From the IMG/VR virus record IMGVR_UViG_3300050821_021923, positions 1-20,629 of that record: DNA of 20,629 bases; one strand, 5' to 3'. Origin of the DNA: a virus. Made by a program: the position numbers and the translations under genes. Shown in pieces: positions 1-7,363 of this stretch. Under the pieces are notes generated by a model. That model was not told where the DNA came from and searched no databases. It saw nothing but the letters and a program-made list of their open reading frames with translations. Numbering within the stretch: the first letter of the stretch is position 1; the number at the start of each line of letters is the position of its first letter.

Positions 1-346
1 ACGCGGTCGCGTCAGGCTGGGCCGCCTGCGCAACCCCGGTGTAGTCCGCAGCCGTACCGGCTATCTGATCAGTCGTGGACACGACCAGCGAATTGGCCCC
101 TGAAGCTGGATTCAGGAGGTAGTACAAGTAGGCCCACCGACCCTGCGTCGACTGTATCTTTATGGCCTGGGTCAGAGACACCCCGTTGTAGGTGACCCCA
201 GTCATGTCGTCTATATTGCCGTTCGACGTGCTGAGCGCGACGACCAACAGCCGGTTAGCACCGCTGCTCACCGTGTAGGTGACGTTGAGGTTGCCGGAGC
301 CCCCGTTCCAGCCGAGGTCCATGGAGGTGTTGTACCCTATGGCCAC
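1..346 (-). CDS. Phage adhesin-like or structural protein, N-terminal part (truncated by the window edge)
   Basis: A GTG start at 346-344 opens a frame of 115 complete codons that stays open to the left edge, so the C-terminus is missing. GAGGTG at 351-356 is a fair ribosome binding site, and the start lies three bases beyond the stop of the 920-aa gene, in the same operon. The protein is rich in Gly, Ser, Thr and Asn. Its pattern (VTYNGVSLTQA, then WAYLYYLLNPASG, then ADYTGV) recalls repeated beta-sandwich domains found in bacterial surface proteins and phage tail proteins, where a YNGV strand is followed by a Trp/Tyr-rich strand and a NPxSG turn. No enzyme motif is visible. Its place after a likely tail protein fits a tail-fibre or decoration role, but this is inferred. 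Presence of a gene is much surer than its function. Confidence 0.7.
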   Translation of the reverse strand, partial: MAIGYNTSMDLGWNGGSGNLNVTYTVSSGANRLLVVALSTSNGNIDDMTGVTYNGVSLTQAIKIQSTQGRWAYLYYLLNPASGANSLVVSTTDQIAGTAADYTGVAQAAQPDATA

Positions 347-349
347 GGG

Positions 350-3112
350 TCACCTCGGCAGGAAGTAATACTTGGCGTAACCGTTCACCCCGCTCGTCGG
401 CACGTTGGTGCTAGCCTGAGAAAGGAGGTAGGACAGGGCGGCATGCGCGTTGGTCACCCCGTCATCCTGCATCATCGCAGCCACCCCCGCGACGATCACA
501 TTCCACGGCTGGTTCGCCAGCGTGGTTCCCGGCAACGGCGCATCCGCGGGGCTCGGCCACGGGACGTTGACGTTATTGCAGGTCGACGTGCTGAACGCTG
601 CCCCGTTGTAGGTCCCCAACCCGCCCTGGGACTGGATGCCGGTGACCGTCGTGTCGAGCGTCCAGGTCGTGCCGGATATCGCGGTAATCTTAGCGACGCC
701 AGGGCCACCGTTCTGCGTTACGATCCCGCCGACGTACCACGAGTGGTCCGAACCGAACGGGTCGTAACTAGCAGTTGCGGTGATCGCGGCCCCCGACAAC
801 GCACCAGGGAACGTCAGGTTGACCGGCGTTGTGCGGGTTCCCGATGTATACCAGGCTGTGTGCTGGTAGGCGGCGGCCCAAGTCGTGTCGGAGTGGGCGG
901 CACCGCCAGTCGGCTTCATCATCGCCCACTCGGGGCCGGCTATGTAGTCCGGGGCCACGTTGGCCGCGTCGGTGGCCGGCACGACGATTTCGGATTGCCA
1001 CCACGCCTTGAAGGCGCTGCCGTTAGCGTCCAGGTACCCGAGCTCCCTCGCGTGCTGGAGGACTGCAGCAGAGAAACCCGACTGATACATCGCGAAAGAG
1101 GTACCCGAGTTGCTGTCGCTCTGGGTCCACTTTGGCCCGGATGGGCCGTAGTCCAGCGTATCATTCACCAACGGGGTCTGCACGCCGGACCAGGTGTTGG
1201 TGATGAAGGTGTTTATCGTGAGCTTCGTGGTCCCGAGCAACGCGGAGCCGTCCGGCGTCACCGCCGCGCCCTGCAGTGTGGACCTCTGGCTCCACGCCAT
1301 GGCACGCATCTGGTCGCCACCAAACCACGGGTTGCGGTTCAACTGCGACCCCGCGTAACCGGGGTTAAATGCGGCCCAACCGAAGAAGAACGCGGTGGCC
1401 TGCACGTCCTCCAGGTGGATGAAATCCCCCGTGAGGAGGTAAGCGAGGTATGCACCATTGCAGGAGTGCGCGATGTCCAGGCCCCCGTGAGGGCCGGAGG
1501 CGACCGCAGTGGTCGGTATGCTCGACGTCGCCAGCAGCGTACCCCACCGGGGGTCCCAGGCCCAGTCGGTGCCGCCGTTCATGGTCGGCAGCAGCCCGGT
1601 CGTCGTGTCCCGGTAGTGCCACTGGTAGAACTCCCGTATCTCGGCGGTACGGAACAAGCGATATTGGCCGTCCGTGTCCATCGAGATGGCTCCCGCCACC
1701 TCCGCGCCTGGGTTCACGCCGATCTGCTCGTAGGGGCCATCGCCGCTCGTAGGGAAGTAGTCCCGCAGGTCCCCGTTTAGAGTAGACTGCCCGTTGGCCA
1801 ACGCACCGTAGGGCCGCGCTCCGTACCCCGCCGACGCCGCCCCCGCGTTGCTCACGTTGGCGGGCAGCGTCGCGTAGTTCGGAACCATCTTGCTCGAAGC
1901 GAGATACGGCATCACGGACCGGGTGCCGCTGCCACTCCACGGGCTGATCGTCTGCGCGGTGCTGTCACAGGTGGCCACCGGGCTTCCCACGACCACGCGC
2001 TGCCGCCAGCGGGTCGCGTAGGCGTGACCGATACCGTGCATCGTGTAGTTGCCGGACGTAAGCGACGTGCCGCTGAAGTTGCTGACTACCCGCAGCGAGG
2101 CAGCCGTGCCCCCGACCGTCACGCTGCAGATCTGCCCGGCTCCGGTCGCGCCATCCACCAAGATCCGACCGTTGTCGTTGGCCGTCCAAGTCCCAGCGCT
2201 GCGGCTGAGCGTGGTGATGTTGCTACCACCGACGTTCCCCAACGTCAGCGTGCCGGGGCCGGTCGAATCGTCCGTCCAGTTGACCGCACCCCCGACACCG
2301 CTGGCCAGGACCACGTTGTTAGCCAACGTGAGGGTCGCGACGGTCAACGAGGTCGAGGACTGCACCTGAGCAGCGTAGTAAAGGTCCGACGCCGCCGTAG
2401 TGTGGGTCTGCGCGTAGCCGTTCTCGACGACGACGTCCGTGAGGACCGAGAGTATCGGGTTCCCGCCGCCCTGCGCCGTTATCACCCCCGCTCCAGCCTT
2501 CCAGGCGTAAACGTGGAAAAACACCCGGAGATAGTTATGGGCCGTCCCCGAGTGGACCAAAGGTGCGCTGCACAGGAACGCCGAACAATACGGGCCACTG
2601 CGGAAGTGCCCGAAGTTCTGGCTCGTCGTCAACCCCCACGTGCCACCGGAAGCGAGGGCGGCAGCGCAGGAGGCCGTGTAGGTGAGGCCACCGAGGACGA
2701 TGGTCACGAGCCCCGGCTCGAACGAGCCTGAGCAGAGCCCCGTGATGTCAGATGCGGCGATCACCACACCGCCTGGTGGCGTCCCCACGACGCTCTGGAC
2801 GGTCAACTGCTTCGAAGCGTTGGCCCCGAGCGCGCTCAGCACACCGGAGACCGCGACGAACCGAACGTTTGCCTTAGCCAGGTCGGACGCCGCTTGGTCC
2901 GTCTGAACCACCTGCTGGGAGGCGCCGTCCAAGATCTGCACGATGCTACCGGACGGGAGAGCTGCGGGCGCGAGCGGCAGACCGAACATAAACGGCATGT
3001 TGGTCTGAGCGTTCCCGCTCTGCTCCTGCACGGTGAAGGTCGTGCTGAAGTTGGACGGTTGGATGTACGTCGACACCGGCGGCGGAAGCCGCGCGAAGCT
3101 AACCTCCATCAT
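350..3112 (-). CDS. Large phage structural or tail protein with a possible alpha/alpha-toroid glycan-active region
   Basis: This 920-aa protein starts ATG-ATG at 3112, overlapping the stop of the upstream TPR-glycosyltransferase in an ATGA. The first 360 or so residues are Gly/Ser/Thr/Val-rich, suggesting beta-structure of virion proteins, and contain several short sandwich-like stretches. From about residue 440 to 720 the character changes: it is rich in Trp, His, Tyr and Asp, with PHGGLDIAHSCNGAYLAYLLTGD and further helices. Repeated helices of this kind with a YLLTGD turn resemble alpha/alpha-toroid glycoside hydrolases and lyases, such as the exo-rhamnogalacturonan-lyase-like group. The last 150 residues are again beta-rich. 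I infer a tail fibre, tail spike or other virion protein that binds or cuts a host glycan. I cannot point to catalytic residues, and it may only bind. It is followed three bases later by another adhesin-like gene. Confidence 0.72.
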   Translation of the reverse strand: MMEVSFARLPPPVSTYIQPSNFSTTFTVQEQSGNAQTNMPFMFGLPLAPAALPSGSIVQILDGASQQVVQTDQAASDLAKANVRFVAVSGVLSALGANASKQLTVQSVVGTPPGGVVIAASDITGLCSGSFEPGLVTIVLGGLTYTASCAAALASGGTWGLTTSQNFGHFRSGPYCSAFLCSAPLVHSGTAHNYLRVFFHVYAWKAGAGVITAQGGGNPILSVLTDVVVENGYAQTHTTAASDLYYAAQVQSSTSLTVATLTLANNVVLASGVGGAVNWTDDSTGPGTLTLGNVGGSNITTLSRSAGTWTANDNGRILVDGATGAGQICSVTVGGTAASLRVVSNFSGTSLTSGNYTMHGIGHAYATRWRQRVVVGSPVATCDSTAQTISPWSGSGTRSVMPYLASSKMVPNYATLPANVSNAGAASAGYGARPYGALANGQSTLNGDLRDYFPTSGDGPYEQIGVNPGAEVAGAISMDTDGQYRLFRTAEIREFYQWHYRDTTTGLLPTMNGGTDWAWDPRWGTLLATSSIPTTAVASGPHGGLDIAHSCNGAYLAYLLTGDFIHLEDVQATAFFFGWAAFNPGYAGSQLNRNPWFGGDQMRAMAWSQRSTLQGAAVTPDGSALLGTTKLTINTFITNTWSGVQTPLVNDTLDYGPSGPKWTQSDSNSGTSFAMYQSGFSAAVLQHARELGYLDANGSAFKAWWQSEIVVPATDAANVAPDYIAGPEWAMMKPTGGAAHSDTTWAAAYQHTAWYTSGTRTTPVNLTFPGALSGAAITATASYDPFGSDHSWYVGGIVTQNGGPGVAKITAISGTTWTLDTTVTGIQSQGGLGTYNGAAFSTSTCNNVNVPWPSPADAPLPGTTLANQPWNVIVAGVAAMMQDDGVTNAHAALSYLLSQASTNVPTSGVNGYAKYYFLPR

Positions 3113-4728
3113 GCGCGTAGGTCACCCGCCACCTCCGCGACCACCTCGTCCCACTCGTGCGGACGCCGCTGGCGGTAGAGCCGCGCGGTCGGGTACCAGG
3201 GGCTAGCCTTCTGCCACGGAGTGCCCTCGACGTCCGCCATCCAGTGCCACGAGCCCTCGGTGTGCATCAACACCTTCATCGGCTTGCCCAGCGCGCCGGT
3301 GAGGTGGGCCACCGCCGTGTCGACCGTGACGACGAGGTCGAGGCAGGAGACCAACGCCGCCGTGTCGTCCCAGGTGGAATCAGGCGTAAGCGGCGACACG
3401 ATCTGCGGCAAGCCGTCGGCTTCAGCTACCTCAGGCCCCATCTGCAGAGACACGAACACCTCAGGCCCATATTCCCAGATCGGCTTCAACTGCTCCAGCT
3501 TCACCGACTTCCGCCGCCCATACTCGCCGAGCCAGATGCCGGCTCGGATACCCGACGACCACGACAGGCCGACGCGCAGGCCCCTAGGCAGCAGCGCGTC
3601 GTAGCGAGCAGCCTTCTCGGGGTCGGCCCTGAGGTACGGTCCCGACCACGGCACGGTCTCAACGGTGGTGCCGAACGAGTGTGGGCAGCTGAGCAACGGC
3701 AGGTGATAATCGAACCGCGGGATGCCAAGCCCGCCGGGGAAATCGACGGCGCGAGGCAGCACCGTGACGCCGGGGAAGCTGCGCGCGAACAGGTCGATCA
3801 ATTCGTCGCGGACCTCGAGCCGCACATCGTAGCCCATCGAGGCAAGCAGCGGCGCGTAGCGGGCCATCGCCAGAGTGTCGCCGTAGCCCATCTCCTCGTG
3901 CAGGTGGATCGAGGCCGGGGCCGGCTGTCCTCGCCAGACGGGAGCCTCGAAGCGGCGGAAGGGCACGGCGTGGATCTCGTTCGTCTCGCCGCGCGTCTCG
4001 TAATCCGCCCAGCCCTCAGCGTAGCGCCCGAGGGAGTGGAGTGGCAACGCTCGGTTGAGCTTGATCGACAGCGGGTCGGAACATTCGGTTTCCAAGACGC
4101 GGTTGTAGAGGTCGATCGCGTCCTGGTGCCGCCCCTCGCGGTAGGCGACCATCGCCAGGAAGTACAGCGCGTCGCCGGTCCGCTCCGGGTGCTCGGTCAT
4201 GATGACGTCGCAGAGGCGGGTGACGGCGTCGTAGCGGCCGGTGTCGAGTTCGACGCGGGCGAGCTCGAGCATCAGGTACGGGTCTCCAGGACGAAGGGAA
4301 AGAGCCTTCGTCCTGGATACGCGGCTCGCGTCGCCGTCGCCCTCCTCGTACTGGACCATGCCCAGCGCGAGCCAGGCCTTGGGCTCCTCGGGGTCGATCT
4401 TGACCGCGCGCTCGGCCTCCTGCCGGGCCACCTTCATCATGCCTAACGGGAGCAGCACCTTGCTGACGAAGTCCGCACGGTAGTTCGAGGCGCGCGGGTC
4501 GGCCGAGAGCGCGACCTTGTACCAGTCGCCCGATTCGCCGACGTGGCTGCGGGCCAGCGCGCGGAGCGCGAAGAACATCGCGGCCTCGCCGCGCGCCACT
4601 CGATCGGTACCGTTTTTTACCGGCTCGGTCGCCTTCAACACCTGGCGATAGAACAGCTCCGCGGTGAACGGGTTGCCGGCCTCGAACTCGCGCCGCGCCC
4701 CGGCGACGAGGGATCCGACGTCAGGCAA
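3109..4728 (-). CDS. TPR-repeat glycosyltransferase-like protein
   Basis: The 539-aa protein has tetratricopeptide-type helical pairs over roughly residues 75-230 (for example KAWLALGMVQYEEGD and DALYFLAMVAYREGRHQDAIDLYNRVLE). The C-terminal half has the look of GT9 or GT41/SPINDLY-like glycosyltransferases: LHEEMGYGDTLAMARYAPLL near 280, VGLSWSSG near 385 and VTVDTAVAHLTGALGKP near 465, the last being the nucleotide-sugar site region. This combination is common in bacterial proteins that put sugars on proteins or surface glycans, and is found in some phages. The start is TTG at 4728, overlapping the FkbM gene by eight bases; no better start is available. It follows two methyltransferases and precedes a tail-like protein, so modification of a virion or envelope glycan is a reasonable inference. 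The acceptor is unknown. A 13-bp perfect hairpin lies inside the gene at 4285-4317. Confidence 0.82.
   Translation of the reverse strand: MPDVGSLVAGARREFEAGNPFTAELFYRQVLKATEPVKNGTDRVARGEAAMFFALRALARSHVGESGDWYKVALSADPRASNYRADFVSKVLLPLGMMKVARQEAERAVKIDPEEPKAWLALGMVQYEEGDGDASRVSRTKALSLRPGDPYLMLELARVELDTGRYDAVTRLCDVIMTEHPERTGDALYFLAMVAYREGRHQDAIDLYNRVLETECSDPLSIKLNRALPLHSLGRYAEGWADYETRGETNEIHAVPFRRFEAPVWRGQPAPASIHLHEEMGYGDTLAMARYAPLLASMGYDVRLEVRDELIDLFARSFPGVTVLPRAVDFPGGLGIPRFDYHLPLLSCPHSFGTTVETVPWSGPYLRADPEKAARYDALLPRGLRVGLSWSSGIRAGIWLGEYGRRKSVKLEQLKPIWEYGPEVFVSLQMGPEVAEADGLPQIVSPLTPDSTWDDTAALVSCLDLVVTVDTAVAHLTGALGKPMKVLMHTEGSWHWMADVEGTPWQKASPWYPTARLYRQRRPHEWDEVVAEVAGDLRA
4285..4317. repeat. Perfect 13-bp inverted repeat inside the TPR-glycosyltransferase gene
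   Basis: TCCAGGACGAAGG (4285-4297) and its exact complement CCTTCGTCCTGGA (4305-4317) flank a 7-base loop. It encodes the turn region SRTKALSLRPGD of a TPR helix pair. There is no T-run after it on the minus strand, so it is not a standard terminator. Confidence 0.9.
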
Positions 4729-5389
4729 AGGGCACGCAGAGGAAGTTGGGGCCGAGAACCTCGATCACGTAGCTCTCCGCGTCCAGCTGGGCGCGCAGCC
4801 CCTCGGCGCTGGTGTCCCTGTGGTCCCACTCAACGAAGAGGACCGGGCGGCAGCGGCGGATCGTCTCCAGCGCGCCGTTGATCACCTGGCGCTCGGCACC
4901 CTCGACATCTATCTTGATGAAGCTGTAGCACTCGTCGGCGGGCACGAGGTCGTCCAGCGGCACCGCGCGGACCAGGTCGCCCTGCCCCTGGGGCCGGGCG
5001 CGCACACCGCCGAAGTTAGTCTCGGCATCGTAGTCCACCGCGTCGAGGCGAAGGCTGGCCTCGCCGTCCCAGGCCGCGCAGCAGACCGCCTGGGTGCGGC
5101 CGGGGAGGTTCTCTCGGAGCGACCACGCCAGCATCTCGAATATCTTACGCTGGGGCTCGATCGCGTAGACCCGGTCCACATCGCCCGCGAGGGCCAGCGA
5201 CCAGCACCCGAACGAGGCGCCGACGTCGACCATGCTGCCGCGCGGACGCTCGGCGAGCAGCTCGCGAACGCAGCCGATGTAGATGTCCTCCATCGAGACC
5301 CCCGCCTCGCTGAGCCACTTGTGCTGCCAGACGTCCGTATCATAGAGCCGAATCTTGCCGTAGCTCGTGTCTAGGGTGACGACGCTCAT
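4721..5389 (-). CDS. FkbM-family SAM-dependent methyltransferase
   Basis: This 222-aa protein has the hallmarks of the FkbM family, class I SAM-dependent methyltransferases that mostly methylate hydroxyl groups of sugars or polyketides. MVDVGASFGCWSLAL near residues 53-67 is the SAM-binding motif I, YAIEPQ near 74-79 is the acidic end of strand beta-2, and SFIKIDVEGAERQVINGA near 156-173 is the family signature. The length is normal for the catalytic domain. The ATG at 5389 overlaps the stop of the 40-aa membrane peptide as ATGA, and the end overlaps the TPR-glycosyltransferase by eight bases, so the genes are probably translationally coupled. In phages and bacteria FkbM genes commonly sit in glycan loci, which matches this context. 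I infer O-methylation of a sugar made or attached by the neighbouring glycosyltransferases; the substrate is not visible. Confidence 0.9.
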   Translation of the reverse strand: MSVVTLDTSYGKIRLYDTDVWQHKWLSEAGVSMEDIYIGCVRELLAERPRGSMVDVGASFGCWSLALAGDVDRVYAIEPQRKIFEMLAWSLRENLPGRTQAVCCAAWDGEASLRLDAVDYDAETNFGGVRARPQGQGDLVRAVPLDDLVPADECYSFIKIDVEGAERQVINGALETIRRCRPVLFVEWDHRDTSAEGLRAQLDAESYVIEVLGPNFLCVPFA

Positions 5390-5508
5390 GCGCAGCGTGG
5401 TCCTACGACAGAACGCTCACGCTTTGCCAAATCATATCTAGCCCAAAGATACCAAATGCCAAAAGCAGGTGGAAAAACAATAAACGATACAATCCAAATA
5501 AAGCGCAT
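5386..5508 (-). CDS. Small single-pass membrane peptide (40 aa), unknown function
   Basis: The ATG at 5508 shares its A with the TAA stop of the upstream methyltransferase (TAATG), and the TGA stop overlaps the ATG of the FkbM gene (ATGA). That exact fit on both sides is the best evidence that it is a real gene. A longer reading in the same frame starting at 5625 would run through the methyltransferase gene and is unlikely. The peptide starts MRFIWIVSFIVFPPAFGIWYLW, one hydrophobic membrane segment, followed by a charged tail with several Arg and Lys residues, so an N-out, C-in orientation is expected. The gene is clearly more AT-rich than its neighbours, suggesting separate origin. It could be a holin-like or regulatory peptide, or anchor enzymes of the block to the membrane; nothing in the sequence decides this. 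Confidence 0.62.
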   Translation of the reverse strand: MRFIWIVSFIVFPPAFGIWYLWARYDLAKRERSVVGPRCA

Positions 5509-6044
5509 TACACAACAACCTTCTTCATCAAAATCCGGATCTCGTTGACCACGTTGAATTGCTCGTGCATCGCGCGCTCGAGGTCGACGACTGTCAACCG
5601 GCCCTCTACCACGGCGCGTGACCATTCGGGGAACGGCTCGTTGGTCACCTCGACGATCTCGAGGTCGATCCCCGTCTCCGAGTAGATCTCCGGGCTGAAC
5701 CCGTGCTTGCGTGAGAACTGCTGCAGCATCAATTGCGTCACCGGGCGCACGTGCTGGTAGTTGCCCAGGTAGGTGTCCGAGCGCGGGTGCGGCACGTGGA
5801 CGCGGAACAACCCGCCAGGGGCGAGGACGCGGTTGACCTCGCCCATGATCCTGAGGAACACCTTGGGGTCCTGCCCGAGGTGCTCCAGGACGTGAAGCAT
5901 GCGGACCTCAGTGGCGCTAGCGTCGTCCCAAGGCCAGGGGAACCGCTCCAGGTCCCACACCACGTCGGGCTCGAGCGAGGCCGCGACGTCGACCGAGACG
6001 TAGCCTGCTTCGCGGCGGATACCGGCACCGAGGTCAAGCCGCAA
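5508..6044 (-). CDS. Class I SAM-dependent methyltransferase (Methyltransf_11-like)
   Basis: This 178-aa protein begins almost directly with the SAM-binding motif LDLGAG (residues 3-8), followed by an acidic strand YVSVDVA and then MLHVLEHLGQDP near 49-60, the usual motif of Methyltransf_11/23 proteins, and VNRVLAPGGLFRVHVPHPRSDTY, the strand-5 region. The start is TTG at 6044, preceded by GGGGCG; it overlaps the upstream zinc-protein gene by 11 bases. The protein is short, lacking an N-terminal lid helix before motif I, but several phage and cyanophage methyltransferases of this type are equally compact. It sits directly before a membrane peptide, an FkbM methyltransferase and a TPR-glycosyltransferase, so it probably modifies a sugar, lipid or protein in the same pathway. 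Substrate unknown. Confidence 0.87.
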   Translation of the reverse strand: MRLDLGAGIRREAGYVSVDVAASLEPDVVWDLERFPWPWDDASATEVRMLHVLEHLGQDPKVFLRIMGEVNRVLAPGGLFRVHVPHPRSDTYLGNYQHVRPVTQLMLQQFSRKHGFSPEIYSETGIDLEIVEVTNEPFPEWSRAVVEGRLTVVDLERAMHEQFNVVNEIRILMKKVVV

Positions 6045-6537
6045 GTTCGCCCCGCGGGGTCTCCGGGGTCACGGGCGGTGGCTCGACCTCCGAGGCGGCA
6101 ATCTCGGCACGGGCCTGGGTGAGCCGATCCTCGCGCATCCGGACCAGACGCTCCTCGCGGTCGCGCGGATGCTCGCGAGTGCGCTCCTCGCCGACGTAAC
6201 CGTCGTCGTAGGCGCGCACGTTGCCCGTGCCGACGCAGCGGTGGCAGCCGGGGGTGGGGCTGTCGTTCGACCCGTTGCCCGAGCAGTCCGGGCACGGCAC
6301 CATCCGCCACACCTGCCACGGCTCGCCGGCGTTGATGACGACCTCGACCTGATCGTCCTTCGTGTTAAACTTGCGGTAGTTCGAGCACGAGAAGTCGCCG
6401 GGCGTGCAGAAGCCCAGGAGGGGGCCAGCGGCACGGCAGGGGCTGCCCTTCTCGGTCTCGGCGCTCTCGTACCGCTCCGTGTTGGCGTAGCGGCGCAGCG
6501 TGCCGCGCTTCCAGAACCTGCAGTTCGCGCAGCTCAT
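6034..6537 (-). CDS. Cys-rich zinc-binding protein with a DnaJ-type CxxCxGxG pair
   Basis: The ATG at 6537 overlaps the stop of the upstream zinc protein (ATGA), giving 167 aa; the same frame is open further upstream to 6642 but that part only reads the other gene out of frame. The N-terminus has MSCANC (Cys3, Cys6) and further Cys at about 34, 44 and 51. In the middle, CPDCSGNG (82-89) and CHRCVGTG (98-105) form a pair of CxxCxGxG-like motifs, as in the DnaJ zinc domain, which would bind one zinc ion. The C-terminal third is charged and Arg/Glu-rich, likely helical. There is no J-domain. A role in folding, RNA or DNA binding is possible. It is placed between structural genes and a methyltransferase, so I cannot assign a function. 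Confidence 0.75.
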   Translation of the reverse strand: MSCANCRFWKRGTLRRYANTERYESAETEKGSPCRAAGPLLGFCTPGDFSCSNYRKFNTKDDQVEVVINAGEPWQVWRMVPCPDCSGNGSNDSPTPGCHRCVGTGNVRAYDDGYVGEERTREHPRDREERLVRMREDRLTQARAEIAASEVEPPPVTPETPRGELAA

Positions 6538-6791
6538 CCCAACTCCCTGCGGAAGCGCCCGCGGGCCTCCTCCTGCTCGCACCACTTCTCGATCGGGCGG
6601 CAGCCCCTGCCGACGCAGTCCGCGCAGATCAGGTGCATGCACCCGTGGCAGATGTCACCCATGTTCTCGGGTCGCTCCTTGTGGGGCACGACGACGATCC
6701 TGTTGCAGTGCCCACAGGTGTAGCTCTCGTGCTCGACGGTCGTGTAGCCATCGTTGACCCAGACGAGGCCGCCCGGCTTGTAGCCCCGCAT
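6534..6791 (-). CDS. Small zinc-finger protein (85 aa)
   Basis: The protein has an N-terminal GYKPGGLVWVNDG stretch, then CGHC (26-29), CHGC (48-51) and CADC (56-59) with a further Cys at 64 and 71. Spacing and density of Cys pairs indicate one or two zinc sites of the treble-clef or ribbon type. The first residues are glycine-rich and the tail is charged. It begins three bases after the stop of the preceding structural gene (GTGA-like arrangement is absent; ATG at 6791) and overlaps the next zinc protein as ATGA. Similar small zinc proteins lie among head genes of several uncultured phages, to my recollection, but their job is not known to me. It may bind nucleic acid or stabilise a capsid part. 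Confidence 0.75.
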   Translation of the reverse strand: MRGYKPGGLVWVNDGYTTVEHESYTCGHCNRIVVVPHKERPENMGDICHGCMHLICADCVGRGCRPIEKWCEQEEARGRFRRELG

Positions 6792-6794
6792 CGG

Positions 6795-7346
6795 TCACTC
6801 GACGAAGCTGACGTTTCCCACGGCCGAGCTGGTGAAGCCCGAGGAGAGGACGCGCAGGCCGACGCCGGAGTTCGAGGTGGCCGGCATGATGATGTTGTCG
6901 CCGTTGTCCAGCGCGCGCCAGCGGTACGAGCCGCGCTGGTTGATCGCCCAGTTCTTGAGCGCCAGCCCGGCGCCGGCCGTGGTGTAGGTCAGCTCGGCGG
7001 TGTTATTGTTGAAGCCGAGGGTGTTGCAGGCCGCGTCCGCCAGGTCCAGCAGGTTTGGCACGACGGCGGTGGCGGTGAGCACGGCCGTCGCCGAGAAGCG
7101 CGACAGGTCCCACTGGCACTGCACATCGGTCGAGTTGAGCGAACCGGTCTGGCCGAACTCGATCTCGTAGATCTTCGCGCGACGCGGGGTCGCCGCGGCG
7201 GCGAGCAGCAGCGCGGCGGTCTTGTAGGTGGTGGCTACGGTGCCCTGCAGAACCGGCAGCTCGTAGTTACCCTGGCACACGAAGTCCGCCTCGCTGTGCT
7301 GACGAAGCAGGTCGTGGAAGTCGTTCATCACGCTAAACTTGTCCAT
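6795..7346 (-). CDS. Probable virion structural protein
   Basis: The best start is the ATG at 7346, because AAGGAG lies nine bases before it; a GTG two codons upstream (7352) is only three bases from that site. The product has 183 aa. It contains no enzyme motif. It is rich in Ala, Thr, Asn and Leu, with beta-strand-like segments (RAKIYEIEFGQTGSL, GAGLALKNWAINQRGSYRWRALD, GVGLRVLSSGFTSSAVGNVSF) typical of small beta-sandwich or jelly-roll virion proteins. It has its own strong ribosome binding site and follows the terminator-like hairpin and the small carbohydrate-binding-like gene, so it may be made in large amounts. It is too short for a usual major capsid protein; a head decoration or tail protein is more likely. 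The assignment rests on context and composition. Confidence 0.6.
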   Translation of the reverse strand: MDKFSVMNDFHDLLRQHSEADFVCQGNYELPVLQGTVATTYKTAALLLAAAATPRRAKIYEIEFGQTGSLNSTDVQCQWDLSRFSATAVLTATAVVPNLLDLADAACNTLGFNNNTAELTYTTAGAGLALKNWAINQRGSYRWRALDNGDNIIMPATSNSGVGLRVLSSGFTSSAVGNVSFVE

Positions 7347-7363
7347 CTTCACTTGCTCCTTCG

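Noticed and set aside
165-171. Possible CRISPR array or transfer RNA genes anywhere in the window
   Set aside because: I found no regularly spaced repeats with unique spacers and no cloverleaf with a TTCRA arm in the gaps; almost all sequence is coding.
443-1780. A 445-aa open frame on the plus strand opposite the 920-aa gene
   Set aside because: Arg/Gly/Val-rich low-complexity text without motifs, as expected for the antisense of a GC-rich gene; the opposite strand has a coherent protein with overlaps to its neighbour.
3157-4446. A 429-aa open frame on the plus strand
   Set aside because: It is the antisense of the TPR-glycosyltransferase gene, Arg/His/Val-rich, without recognisable domains.
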